Below, one piece after another: positions 50,581 through 64,000 of a stretch of DNA of 64,000 nucleotides. How positions within the stretch are numbered: position 1 is the stretch's first letter; each line of letters opens with the position of its first letter. Location of the stretch: NCBI RefSeq assembly GCF_041296385.1, contig NC_091017.1, forward strand, positions 10,534,001 through 10,598,000, written 5' to 3'. The notes under the pieces are model-generated. The model did not search any database. It had not been told where the DNA came from and saw nothing but the letters and a program-made list of their open reading frames with translations. This DNA is from Aphelocoma coerulescens (lineage: Eukaryota; Chordata; Aves; Passeriformes; Corvidae). The translations under genes were made by a program, and so were the position numbers.

Positions 50581-53500
50581 TTAGGTGTCTCTCAATTCTA
50601 CTTTTCTCATTCAGATGCCAGTACGTCAAAACTAGATCTCCCTGGGCCAGAGCACTTTGTCATGTTACCTGGAGTAATACTGGTTTGTGAATTACGCGTG
50701 GTCAGTTTAGTGTCTCAGTTTGGTCACATTAATCTCTTTGAATCACTGAACACTACCATCTCATTTTCATCTTGCAGAAAGAAGCTGTCAGACTTTTTGT
50801 CTAGTGCCTGGCACACTGATTGCTCTGCTGACCCCACAACAGTCAGAAGAACCCAGAGGTCTCACAAGCAGCATCAGGACAAGCCACCAAGGATACCCTG
50901 TCCTCACCCTTCACTATCTCATCCATTACTTAACAACCATGTAAATGGTACAGTAATCCCAGATGATGTAAGAGATCCCATTTCACATACTTTAGCAGAT
51001 TAACAGCTCACTGTCTATCCCAAGTTGCATGAACACAGAAGAACACTGTGAATTAACAGACAAAAATTAATTTATAATTACTAGAGGATTCTATATTTAT
51101 ATATACCATCTTTATCAGTCTTGAGGTGCTTACCTGTGTTATTGTATTTATAAAATAGCCAGCTAAATATAATGCATTCAGTCTGTGTACATAATCCTGA
51201 TAAGCCCATGAGGTACATATGATTTTGAAATTCCGTTATTATGGATCTGTCTGCATTCGTTTGCCTTAGATCTTCAAATGATCCAGAAATTAGGAAATAT
51301 GATTGATAATTTCAGTAAATGCCTTAGAAAAATCCATACAGAGATTTCAGAACTCATTTGGAAGTTGAACCTGTCATCCTGCCAAAGAATTAATTTTGAC
51401 GGTTGTCATTAAAAATAGATATTTCGATATGCTCCTTTTTAAACTAATAAGTTTTAAGATATGAGGGGTTTTTCCCAAAATTACAAGTTGTGTTTAAAAT
51501 AGAGCCTTTTTCTGTTAAACATGTGTGATTAAGAGGAGCAAAAAGCTTTTCTACTATGGAAAGTTGTAAATGGCATGGATGGGAAATGAATGTATCTACT
51601 ACTGCTACAGATGTCTATAGTCACAAGCACCTAGATACTGTTGTATGGTATCAACTCTCAGGATATTTTAGAATAGAACAGTTCAGATGAAATTACCATC
51701 TCGGCCATCTAGAAACTAACCTGCTCACAATGCAAGAAATGTTAGGTTGCTCAGAGTATCTATTTATCTAGAGGCCTTTAAAGTGGCATTTTATCAAAAA
51801 AAAAAAAAAGTATCTTTTAATCTTTCTCTTGGAAAAGAAATAAGGTCATTGGATTTTATTTCTGCTGTAAAGGAAGAAGGGAATGAAGTTTCCCCTGAGT
51901 TTTGGGGTAAAATGAGGACTAGCTGTAACTAAAAGCAGAAAAAAGCCTAGCACATTCCTTTCCCTCCAGTCCTACTTTGTCAGTCCTTTCCATTATTTGT
52001 CTTTTACAGTTTCCTCTGATTTCTTAGCTTCCCTGATAAAAAACAAGTGGTTTTTTTTAACTCAGAAAGTAAACAAATAGATAAACAAGATTCCCATGAG
52101 AAAGCCCAAGTTCATTAATAAATACCTATCACTTTGTATTACTTTTAGCTTTTGAAAATTGCATAAGCTGATAAACCTAAGATTTTGAGAGAGAAACTTA
52201 CTATGAACTGAAAAGTGTAGTTAGGCAACAGTTTCCCAGAGACTTGTCACAATTTTGAGAAATGTGTCAGGATTTGATTTTGCCTTATAAGGAAGTATTA
52301 AGTTGCTTTAAAAATAGAAATATATTTATAAGCTGTAGAAGGATGTAGAAGGATGACATTCCAGGACACTGCATGATGAATTAGATGTACTCATAGTGCT
52401 GGTAAGGGTGCTTCAGAAGAAAAGCAGTCACATCTGAAGAAACTACCATCTTCAGAATAGGGACTAAAGAGGAGGAAAAGTTGTCCAAGGGACAGCAGCT
52501 GCAAATAGAATAGGTTTTAAAAACTCATATGTGATCTAGATTCTGACCAAATCAAGGGATTTGTGAATAATGCCATGTAAGCCACTACTGGCTGTTTTTA
52601 TATCTGTTAGAGAAGCTGATACATAGCTCAAAATAGGATAGAACAAATTGTGCAAGAACTAAACCAGGATTTCTAGTAAGAAGGTTTTAAAACACAATGT
52701 GATTTGTTCTATTAGGATCTTCTTCAGTTGACAGTGAAATAGAGAAGTAGAAGAATGGAATAGGTAGTGAAATACAAGCCCTAGAATTTCCAAAGAAAAT
52801 CTTATTTGCTTGAACATGGCAGAGAGATGTTAAACCTTATGAGCCAGCTAAAATTATCAGTAAAATTTGGGCTTCCTCATATACTGGGCATGGATGTTCT
52901 TCTGGGTATGCTAACAACTGTGTAAAATTCAGTCTATTTCTTCATGAAGATATGCCTGAAGCAGATATTAAAAGGAAACTGAATTATGGATTAGGATCTA
53001 CTTTGGGGGAAAGAACTGAGAAGAAATCAGATGTGAATAGAAACCAATATTTCATTGCCTAAAGACTAACTGTGTTTAAAAAGGTGAGAAATTTAAAGCA
53101 GGATATAACTTTGAAAGAATCACCCTCAGTGGAGTATGCACAACATCAGGACAGCAAACCTCCAATTGGCCTAAAAGAGCTTTTTCTGAGAGCTTGGTTA
53201 CAGAAGTTTATTTCCTTAAGGCAAGTTGTCAGTCAGCAAGTATTCTGTTCAAACACTTCTGAGTTTCTTCTTGATAGATACCCCGTAAGTTTAGAGACAG
53301 AAATGGCAAAGGTCAGTTCACAAGTGGAAGAATATTTCAGAATATCTCAAGATTTCCACCTTTGTTTAGCACAGTCAGGGAAATAAATACCTCTCTACAT
53401 AAAAGAAGGTCGTAACAACCACTGTGTTAGTGCCCTGCTGTTTCAAAATCACAATGTTGGCAGCATCCCCATGCCAACAGAAATGTGAATGAAATATTGA

Positions 53501-56500
53501 GGAATAACTGCATTTATGAAAGGACTCTATTTGTCACTGTTTGGCTCTGTCACTGATATGCTGGTGGAGAAAATATTGCTGTTGGGATTTGCTGTCAGTG
53601 CCCAAAACCTCTGTGGCTAGTGAGAGAATAAAAGTGGGAAAATTTTAGGAAACTGTAGTATAACCTGATCTTTACTTTGGGAAATTGCTTCAGAGATTAC
53701 GTTCAGTAGAAACGGCAAAGTGCTACTCTACCTAAAGACCACTCTCCTGAAGGGAAGATTTGATCCCCGAGTTCATGCAGCATGCAGTACACATTTCTGC
53801 TATATTGCATAACATTAATCTCTTTATACAGATGCCTTATGTTCCAGACAGGGCAGGTATCAATGTTCAAAGCAAATCTGACATGGACAAATCTAGGATT
53901 TCTTGTTTACCCAGCATGCAGCGTCATAAATTACACATATATGAAGACATAAGTCACTGCAGGTGTCTACACTCTTACACTTCTAACCTCCAGCATGGGT
54001 TCTGCCTGTGCCAAGTAGATTCTCCAGACTTGTCACTGAAGTGCAAAGGTTAAGTGGCCTTCTGGATGGAAGCCTTTGATCAATTAGAAATTAGGCCTCC
54101 TTGAACATGGATTACATTAAAAAGAAAAATAGAGGAGAAGAATAAAGTATCATGCTGAGGCTCCATGTCCAGGACAGCATGTAACTCTCCAGGGTCCAAA
54201 ACAGCAGCAACTCTCCATCTCTAGCCCACAGTAACCTCCAGGAGAATGCTTCAGCTTCAGGACATATTGACAGGGAAGTGAAATTGATACCTAATGTCCA
54301 GTTTAAGAATTTAACAGAGAAATAATCATTCACAAATATTGAAGCAGGTGGTCACCATATCTTTCATTTGGGTAGGTTGATATGGGCTGGAGTGGCTGGG
54401 AAGTAGATTCCTCAATAAGTAGAATGGATAAGTCAATTACCAGCTTCATTGTTGGTCCTCAAGTGTTCTACCTAAAATTCATCCATGTTAGAGATCTATC
54501 CAAGTCGTGTTTCCTTTCTCTGTTTTCCCAGAAGGCTCCTGGAAGTCCTGTTGAATCAAGACAAAGAGGTTGAAATTATATTAACACTGAATTCATACTT
54601 CAGAAAGGAATACATGTCGGCAGACCAAATGTGTATAAAATCTGATTTTGTTTTCAAAGAAATTTTGTATATTATCAAAAGTTTATAAAGCACTATCTCT
54701 TTTTTTCCCCTAGCAAAATCATAGTTCATTGATTATATTCACTGATAACTCTCTGCAAGAAGGAAATTAATGATTTCAAGTGACCTTGTTTTTCTGCTGT
54801 CTTTGAGAGAGACCAACATAGAGATCTTCAAAGTCTGTAGTGAATGGCACCTGCATTTGACTTACGGCACATGCAAAGGGTTTATGTCAGGAATCATTAC
54901 CACCTGAACCTGGGTCATCTGATGTTTCAAAAGTAAAAACCCTTCTCATGGCAGGGATTATGGCAATATAAGATGGGAGTCTAAGCTCACAGTCACCCAC
55001 CAGGGCTAGACTGGTTTGCCCACTCCTGCTAGGCAGCATGACTGTGACACTCAGAGTATGGCCAAGCTCTCTAATAGCCATTGTAGCTTCACTGGCACAA
55101 GACTGCTTAAGAAGCTTGTGTTAATAGCACCGCATTGCAATTTCTGCTGAAAACACATAGTGAAAATAGTATATTGTGACAATAATGACTTCCTGACTGA
55201 AGTAGTAAGTCAGACATGTCAGAAGTAATAAATTTAGGCTGGAGAATGACCAATAATATTAATCATTACAGCAAGGATAGATCTGAATATGTTGAAGATG
55301 AATGTGGTTACTGTTCTTTCTGGAGATAATTATTTTGAGAACTACCTATTTCCTCTGTTAATCTCACTGGTTGATTAATATTGGCTCTATCGTTCTGAAC
55401 AATATAAATCAAGTCAATTGACAACGTCAATCTGCCTTTTTAACATCTCCAGAGCAACTTCTAACTTTGATACAACAACTGTGGTATCTGCTTTGTTTAG
55501 CAGATACTGTGGCAGAGAGTCCTAGAAGATTTCAAGTGGATTTATTAATTTGATATAAAATGCATGAAAGAAGCACATAGAGTTACTGCTTTGTTTCCTC
55601 CTCTCAAAATTGCAACTGGGCCAGTAACACTTAATACAAAGTTAATTTAGTCAAGATACTTGAGACCCACTTGGCTCTGTTTCTAAATTCCTCCCTTTGT
55701 CCTTTGCAAATCTTTGAAGTGTTACTTGTGAGGTGGATGTTGTAATGAGCCTGTTTCTAAGAGGATCAAAGTAGCAGAGCTGCCCAAAGCAGCATCAAAG
55801 ATACACAACAGAGAGCCCTTTAATGAGCAAGAGGGACATAACTCTTTTCCCCAAAAATAAAACCCTAAACCAGGATTTAGATTAAATATTTAAAATTGAA
55901 AATTATTTTATTTTGTCTGGAGCTTGCTAGCAGAAAGTAAAAACCTCAAAGAGGAGAGGAAATTTCTCCAGGTGACTCAGCTAAAATTTAATGACTCTCA
56001 TTTGCTGGATGGCTTAACTACCAGTTAATGGAGTCCAAATACCTGTGGCCTAAACTAAAGGTGGCAGTGACAGCCAGCATGGGCCCAGGCAGGAGAGCAG
56101 CCTTGTGCTAGAGCAGATTCCTTTCCCATGGATATGAAAATAGAAAGCAAACATACGGCAGGAAGTTGCAGCATGCACTGCAGAATGAGAAGACAGCTTG
56201 GAGGAGAAACAGGGGGGAAGGGTGGGAGAAAGAAAAGGAGTGGGAGGGAAGATTGGACATGTGAATTATGTGCCAGGAAATGAATTCCTTATAATGTCTC
56301 TTGCCAGAAGCTAAATCCTAGCACATGCAAGTCATCTTTTTTCCCTTTCTTTTGCTTTTTACACTGTTCCTCTGCAGGTCAGAGAGGAAGAAGCAGGGAC
56401 AGGAAAAGGGGCAATTCAGTGTTTACTTACTTACTGTGTGACGGAAGAGCTATATGATCTGGCTTTAACATCAGAAAGCATATGACACCATAAAAGTGAC

Positions 56501-59500
56501 GAACAGGATAATATCCTGCTTCTCATTAGATTGGATTTTTTCATCTTACTTTATTTGGCCACAGGGATTCTTCAATATGTTGTAGGGTTGAAATACCAGA
56601 AGAAATGTGTTTCTGTTCAGAGGCTGAATGTCCTTATTGCACTGTATTCAGTAATGAAATGGGGTTTTATTTGTTTGCCTTTATAGCGATTTGTGCAAAT
56701 ACGGCCTCCATGTATGTTTTTGTTTAAGGAATTACAGCATCTTTCAAGGCTGTAGAAATATATGCCACTGACCTGTGCTCAATGTGGGGACAAAATGACA
56801 AGACTTATGTTTGAGGTTGGATATTATTTTCCAGAATGCAGCAGAAAACATCCAACAGAAAGTTAAAAACCTTGATAGCAAACCAAAGTACACTTCCAGC
56901 TTATGAGAGATTAATGAAATATGATGCAGAGAGCAGAATGAGTAATTAATCTGGACACGAAGTAATTATTTAATGCACTAACATTTATTGGGCATTAAGC
57001 TTGAAAGGTAGTCTTTCCATATGTTTTTTCCTTCCCAGCCCACACAGTTCAGGATACCACATATCTCAGCATGTGCAATGCCATGGACAAAACCAGTATC
57101 ATTTTCTTTGAAGATATTTTGTGGGTAAGAGCATTGGACACTTTCAGATGTAAGGAACACAGATATTGTCTTTTTCTTTTTTTTAATTAACTGCAACGCT
57201 AAAATATTTACAAAAGTCTGTACATAGCAAAATTTTGTAACTTTAGTAAAGTCAAGTAAAAGGCTGCTTTCAACAAACGCTGAAGAGAACCCAGGAGTTT
57301 CCAGTGAAAGGAATTGGCTGGTTCTATATAGTGTCTTTAAAAAAAAAAGAAAATTTATTTTTAAGAATGACTGAATGTTAAACCCTTTTCAAGCACCATA
57401 ATTTCTACTGATTTCTTCTGCTTCCATACCAAGTATAACCTACATTGCTCAGTTTTGTTAATGCCTTAACTCAGGAATAAGAATTTTTACATAAGAATGT
57501 CTTATTTTCCACATAAAGAATACCGAAGATTCTTTTAAGCATTCTGCTTGTATTCTATTGATCCATTTCCTTACTATCAAAAATATTATATTCAAAATGA
57601 AAACAATTTGTTTTAATTGGAGAGCAGAGTTCTACTCAGCCTTTACAAGCATAATTTCTTAACAGTGCTAGTTTAGGCACTTTTTTCTATACCCGTAAAT
57701 TGGATTCATCTTGCTATTGGAAATTTTGGGTAAAAATTGAAAAGGATGTTTCCCTCAAAGCATAGGATTAGCTAGTGTCAAGTTGTGGGATACTGCTCTC
57801 CCAGGAATTTATTGTATTAGTTTAGCTACACAGTATCTGAGCTATTTACTTCAGTCTTGCTGAATTAATGCTGCTAAAATGAGAAGGACTTGTAGCAATA
57901 GGTGACACATTAGGTGTTCCAAAAGATCTTCCATTCAATGTAAAAAAAAACTTGCACCTTTGTTGTGTATGCATTTCCAAATGTAAGTTTTCAGTACTGT
58001 TAGTCATAGCTTTCAAAGGTTTCTTTGATAAAGTAGAAGCTGCCTAGTCCTTTCTGAGCAGCTGTTTCCTCTGAATATCATCAATGAGAAACCTTTCTCC
58101 CAAAATCCTCTTATACCAGGCAAGACTTAAGAAAATTCCACTTCCAAACTGTCGGAATGACCTACCTAGAGGCTGCAAGGCTCTCAAGGTACAATGAGTG
58201 CTCTCAGTTAACTTCCTGAAAAAAAAGCAAAACAATAATTACCACAGGCTCTAAGTATATCACATTACATTTAAACATAAAATATGCATCTCTTTCTACA
58301 GATATCTCATACTTCTTGCTGTCATTGCTGTTGTTTGACAGGACATAATTTTTGTAAACTGACAAGGTGCCTAATTAAGGTATTTGAACAAATCTGAACA
58401 CTTGAAAAATACCTTCATTGTCAAAACCATACATGAATAACAGAAACTGAAATCAAATGCGGTTTGACACTTCTGTGCTACTCAGAATCACATGCTGAGA
58501 TGCCTGAGTAGAGCAATTCTTGTCTAATGTCCTGTCAAATGATTTTCTAAAACTCTGTATTCAGTGAAAATCAAGATAGATGTCATATCTTTATGCAGGT
58601 ATAAATATTAGTCCTGATCACATGGCCTTAAGGATTCTCTGTAGCTGTGGTATCTGAAGCAAGATATCTTTGATGTTTTAGCATCCTTTTTTTAAAAACT
58701 GGGCAAAACTACCCCCATGCAATACAATTACTGTAGGTTTGCAATACAGATTCACAAGCAAGGCACACTGGGAATATTGTGAGGCTGCTGAAATGTTTCA
58801 TGAATTAACATGCTTTACCTACCCTTGAAGCATCAAGTTTCTAGCTCCTTCTCTGCCAATAAGAATAAGGAAGTTTTAGCAGGTAGCCCAAATATGATAC
58901 ATAGAGGCTAATTTTAGGAACAACGACATCTATCAAAAGGAATTGCAATTTTTATTCATTCTTCTAATCTATACTTGACTGAGTCCTTATGAAAATCAAA
59001 CTCTTAAATAATTTGCTTGACCTTGTTAAGAACATTTCACTTTAGTTGTGTGTCAAAGTTCTTGACCATATGATAGTGTGTAAGCAGTTTACTTAGAATA
59101 TAGCAAGGTGCTAAGTACTTCAACTCTCTTCAATTAAACTTATGAACACTTCATTTTCAGGTTTTTTTATTGTACTTGGCATTATTGAGATGATTAAACT
59201 CATAGTTATATATGTTATATCTTAAATTGTAAATCTGTCTATTTGAGTATCAGAAATTATGCTAGTTGGTTTAAACCTTATGTGGAAACCAAGAGCTATT
59301 TGGTCAAATTCTTTGATCCCATAAAACATAATAAATGGTGTATTTAAAAAAAAAATTCCCTTTGCATTGTAAAACATTGATTTAAACAGGATAAGAATGC
59401 ACTCTTTCACATGAGTTATTGATATTTCCAATTTCCTGTCTAGAGGTATCAGCATGTTAAGGATTAGATATACTCATGGCCAACAGGTCATCAAATAGAC

Positions 59501-62500
59501 TAAAAAGGAGTACATGCCTGCCTAGTCCTAAACTAGATAGTACCACAATTCTGGATGTCCAGGGGCTGAGGGGCTGGACTGCTGGAAGTGCAAAAGCTCA
59601 CGTGTCCTTCTCTATAGCACTTCTGGAAGCTAAGCCACTAGTCTCACCCAGCAGAGCATTTCTTCATTTCTTAAGTCTTCTTATTAATCAAAAGAATGAC
59701 AATAATAATAATAAAAGAAGAAAAAAATTACTTACCTCTCTGCTCTTTTGTATAAAATTGTCTTTCTCTTCCTACTGTAAAAATAGCTAGAGAAGAAGAG
59801 TACTGATTAATATACTTGTGACTAACACTGCTTTACAATGCAGAGTTAGAATTTGGCCCAAATGCTGCTTTTCATTTTTCAAAAAGCAGCAGTATTTTTT
59901 AAGATGATTAGCAATGGCAGTGTCTTTTCACTTGATATTATGAATATATCAATATGAATTATTCCTTGTGAGGACAAATAAAGAGAAAAAAGTGCAATAT
60001 CAAGTAACACAGTAGTTCTTGTGTGACCACCACTTGCTCACAAAAATATTATTTTCCTTTCCTTCATTCACTTGCATATGTTTTTATTTGCAGAAGGAAA
60101 AACACAATTATATAGATCATTTAACTTACGAAAGATATGAAACTTGGATGACTCATTTAAAAATTCTCAGAAATAATCTTGGTGAAGTGGTTTTATTCAT
60201 CTCATTCTATTTTTCTCAAGGGCTGACATATGCATAAAAGGGGAACCTGATCCCTTGCACATGTTCTCCATGAGGACTGCGTGTAGCACCATGATTAACT
60301 TAAAACAAGCTTTGCTGAATCTTACTCAAAGGCATTGCTGAATCCAAGCCAATGGAATTCAGACTGGCACTTCTCCACCTCCTCTGGAGAGGGAATAGTG
60401 TGAAAGGACAGTCCTGTTTCTCTATGCCAAGTATTATGTTTCAGTGGGTCTGTGTTATCTGTCCCAACAGCTCTGTTGCCATCTGCAATAGTCAATAAAC
60501 GAACTTAAGCAGCACAATTTGGGAAATGGAAATACCAATTTTTATATAATATTATCTGTAACAAAAGCTGTATTTTTTTAAAATTAAAACCAAATTTGTC
60601 AGTTTTAAACATAATCTTATGTCAAATCCAAGTCAAGCAGTTCATTTTTTAGAAAAGTAGTATTTTGTTTAGAGTTGCTTTCAGGAGCCACGTGAGCTTC
60701 CCTTATTGTCTCATGGGATGTGGACTGGAGTATTCCCCTTTGAGACAGCTTTCCTTGTCTCTGTTGGGATATATCTCCCAAATGCTTCAATATCTTTCCT
60801 CCAGTTAGACCTCAAAAGTGAACTACAGAATTAAACATATGAATGGTACCCAACTGGATAAACAGAGTAATGAGAGAGCCCAGCTTACTGGAAATTATAA
60901 ATATTTTATAAGAACAAAAGAAAAATTATACTGGGGCAGATAAAATGTTAGCTTCATATACATTTGGGCTTTTGCAGTGGTCAGTAGAAGAGGTAAGAAG
61001 ATACAAGAAAATTAGAAATTAATTGCTTCTTCTGACATGTTGTCCCAGTTCCCCAAAATGCACCATTTCTATGACTTCCTGAGCAACAGTTTGCATCTAA
61101 AGTACTGTAATATCAACTTTATTCTTCTTCAAATGAATCTGTTTAAACCCATTTATACTTTTGGCCTTCAGAATTTACAGTAGCAATGAAATCTTCAATT
61201 AATCATGCATAGCTAGAAGAAAGGGTTTACTTGATTAATTTCAGAACTTTTATTTTAAATTGGTGTTGGTTGTCTGCCAGTCATTTAATTGAGAAATAGT
61301 GAATAATGGTACCCTAGCTACTGTGCCAAGCATGATTTTTTAAACTTGTACCACATCCCTCTTATTGCCTCTTCTGTCTATGTATCCTCCCTTCCTGTGG
61401 AAATGGTCTCTATCTTTGATCTCCCCAGTCCTCTCATATGTCCCTTGAATTGTAGTTCCCATAACTCTCTTGAAGCAGTTCAGAAGACATAAAATGACCT
61501 TAAATGTATTTAGAACAAAACATTTCAAAATTTCCAAGTAATATAGTTGATTCCCTTCCTGTGCATTCTATGTAATTTAGTTCAGTCCCACAGGAATATG
61601 AAAATAATTACAGAGATTTAATAATTCTTCTGGGAATAAAAACTGCAATTCCAATCAGTTTTTTCAGAATTTTCCTAAATTTTGAGAAGTATTTTTCTGA
61701 TCTATACTGACATCAAGATCAAAGTCCAATTTGCCACAAAATTTAAGAAATCTCAATAAGAAATTCTTTTGATTAAGACGCACACGTGTAATTTTTGCTT
61801 TTCTTTTTCAAGTTGAAATACTTGGTCACCAAATCTGGAAGTAAAAGTGGCTGCAGGCAGGTATGAAACACTTTCTTCTGAAGCTGAATGAAGTAAAAGA
61901 TGGGAAAAATAGCACATGGTAAATCTGAGTTGGTTAATTATTCTTTTTTAATAGAGTAAGTCACCTTGGTAAAACAAGGTAATGACCTATAAGTCTGAAA
62001 AATCTCAGTTGATTTTAGTGCACTTGCACTCACTGAACCGAGAGAAGAATTTATCATCTGATGTTTTCCTTTAAACGGTCTTCTCCAAACACCGTGGTGG
62101 AGACAGATATTTTTTGAAAACTTCTAACATTGTCAGACTAAAGCTTGACAGTTATGCACACATGGTAGGGCAGAGAGATTTCACTCTCAGAGAAATGTAA
62201 AATCTAAGCCGGGCTGAGGCAGCTGAGATCCTGTGCTGAGGCACCAGGGCTGTAAGTCTTTCTCAGCTTTTTCCAGCCAGCATTACTAAGATAACAAAAA
62301 TGTGTATGCTTATTTTCAACCTCTGTGCCTGGAGAACAAGCACAACAGGGCTATCATCCCAACAGCCTGTTCGTCTGCTCTGGAGACAGTTTACTATTCC
62401 AAGACACCCCCCCTCTCTCCACCAGTCATAGTAACTTGCCCCCCTTCACTGCGAAAATAAATCAATCTCATTTGCCGCTGTTCGATCGCTTTCTTCTCCC

Positions 62501-64000
62501 CGCCTCATCTCCTCAGTTCTGCTCTCCCTTTGAAAGCTCCTTTCCACTGCACCATATGGCAGCTGGGAGAAGGGCAGAGCTGTGATCTATCTCATAACAA
62601 AAGAGGCTGTGGTGTCAAAAAGCCTCATAAATGCATGAGACACACTCATGTATAGAGAAATGCCTCCAGCTCTGTCAGGGAGGACTAAAGAGAAGGCTGA
62701 TAGGCCTGACAGCACTTTTGGGTTGAGAAAGGCACCAGCTCTCTCTTCAGCTCATCCCTTCATCCCTCCCCTTCTTTGGTTTCATGACAAAATCCTATTA
62801 GATCTATTAATGACATGAAACACAGAGTGTGTGGCAGAACAAGAAATTAAATCAGGCCACCTTATTTACTCCCTATCACTATTTTTTTGAGATAGAATCA
62901 TACTGCTGAAAGAAGAAAATAGCCACAACAAACTAGACTTTAATAGTGTGCCAAAAAATAAACAAGCAAGTCCTATTTCTGCCAAAAAAGGGATTGAGCA
63001 CACTTCTGTAAATTGCCTATGGTGGCAGATGCACAGAAGAACTGCAAATTGAACGCTGGCAGGGTGACCCTGAAATACTGTTTAAAGCACACTGTTGGGT
63101 TCATTTTGCTTCCTCAAGCTGCTGCTGATACAAAAAAAATACTGTGGGGTCAGAAAATTAGCTAGACCTATGATTATGTGTGCCCTTTGAGCTGTTACAG
63201 AGGAACTACACTTAATTTTTGACTATGAAAGAAATGCAAACTGGCATTTACAAAGCATACATTCCTTTACCTTCTTCCTTCCATTTCACTTTCTCATTTT
63301 CTGTTCTGGTGATGTTTGACATTCTTCATTTCACAGAAATTCCTACAAAATGCATTCTTGACCTTCATACACACAGTTGGCACAATGGTAGAATTTCCAC
63401 ATCTGAAATACACAGATTACAAACTTTTATCGCTATGAGGGGGGAGGAAAAACCACCACTTCTGTGCAACAGAATGAAACAGCATATATTTAATGAAGGA
63501 CAAGTTACTGAACTTAAATATTTCATTAGTAACTTCAGTTTATAAGTTTCATTTATTTCATTAATAGCTTCAGTTTCTGAATGTAACTGGGGACAACTGT
63601 GCAGTTTTATCTCCATAAAATGAACTAAACTCAAACTAGAATTGTGTTACTGTTCCTGTCTCTTCCCTACAAACGCCTCAGAAATCCCACAACTCTCTGT
63701 CCCTGGGGTTACTTAAAGCAACCTGGGCAAGCTTCCAATATGTGACCTTTACAAATATTCCACAATAACAGCTCCCAAAGAAATAAATCCATGAACATGT
63801 ATATAGAAACTCAGCAGCAGCATGGAAGTTAAAAGATGAACTTCTGTTAACATTGTTGAATTGTGTCCCGACAATCAGCTTAGAAGTTTAGTTTAGAAGA
63901 TTTTACTTTAACAAATGTAATTGCATAAAATATGTTTATAGTATCTCCTGAGTCTTCTTTCTTGGAAAGCACTTGATGTAAAGCTATTGAACAGCATTAT
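50581..64000. other. Intergenic DNA, far upstream of PCDH18
   Basis: About 13 kb of AT-rich sequence without recognisable exons, RNA genes or transposons. It includes a short AAT microsatellite (59699-59716) and a less AT-rich, motif-dense block around 62450-62850. All open frames are short and unlike known proteins. Confidence 0.55.

Noticed and set aside
54887..55081. 64-codon minus-strand open frame with less AT-rich composition
   Set aside because: No recognisable domain, no splice context and short; treated as chance.
1..64000. CRISPR arrays, operons, phage or other bacterial systems
   Set aside because: None present; introns, CR1 elements and ERV LTRs show this is vertebrate nuclear DNA.

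Overview
The window looks like avian nuclear DNA, most likely from a songbird. It is AT-rich with sparse genes. It carries CR1 LINE fragments (one with the ATTCTGTG octamer tail) and several long GC-rich ERV LTRs of a kind common in passerines. The species and chromosome cannot be read from the sequence. A chromosome 4 location is only an inference from where PCDH18 lies in other birds.

There is one protein-coding gene, PCDH18, a delta-2 protocadherin on the minus strand. All four coding exons can be placed with consensus splice sites: 20835-18352, 17423-17338, 17209-17046 and 12929-12259. Together they give an intact 1134-residue product with signal peptide, six cadherin repeats, one membrane span, and a cytoplasmic tail holding the CM1 and CM2 motifs and a WIRS-like peptide. 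The promoter side (about 20950-21440) is a CpG island with a TATA-like box, an inverted CCAAT box and a short uORF. The 3' UTR lies below 12259, with at least two AATAAA signals.

Everything else is intergenic, which fits the gene desert known around PCDH18 in vertebrates. Below the gene (1-11.8 kb) lie a broken CR1 with an LTR nested in it (3.17-4.90 kb), a solo LTR (5.01-6.13 kb) and a CR1 tail (8.25-8.40 kb). Above the promoter (21.4-64 kb) lie a CR1 tail (27.3 kb), two more solo LTRs of the same family as the 5-kb copy (39.07-40.22 and 45.89-47.04 kb, each with a perfect 5-bp target duplication), a CpG-rich LTR-like block (about 50.0-50.6 kb), microsatellites, and long unique AT-rich stretches where regulatory elements would be expected but cannot be proven.

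I see no CRISPR, operon, phage or other bacterial system, no confident RNA gene and no second protein-coding gene. The most interesting observation is that all three solo LTRs of the shared family carry an identical near-consensus CTCF motif in the same orientation, one on the 3' side of PCDH18 and two on its promoter side.
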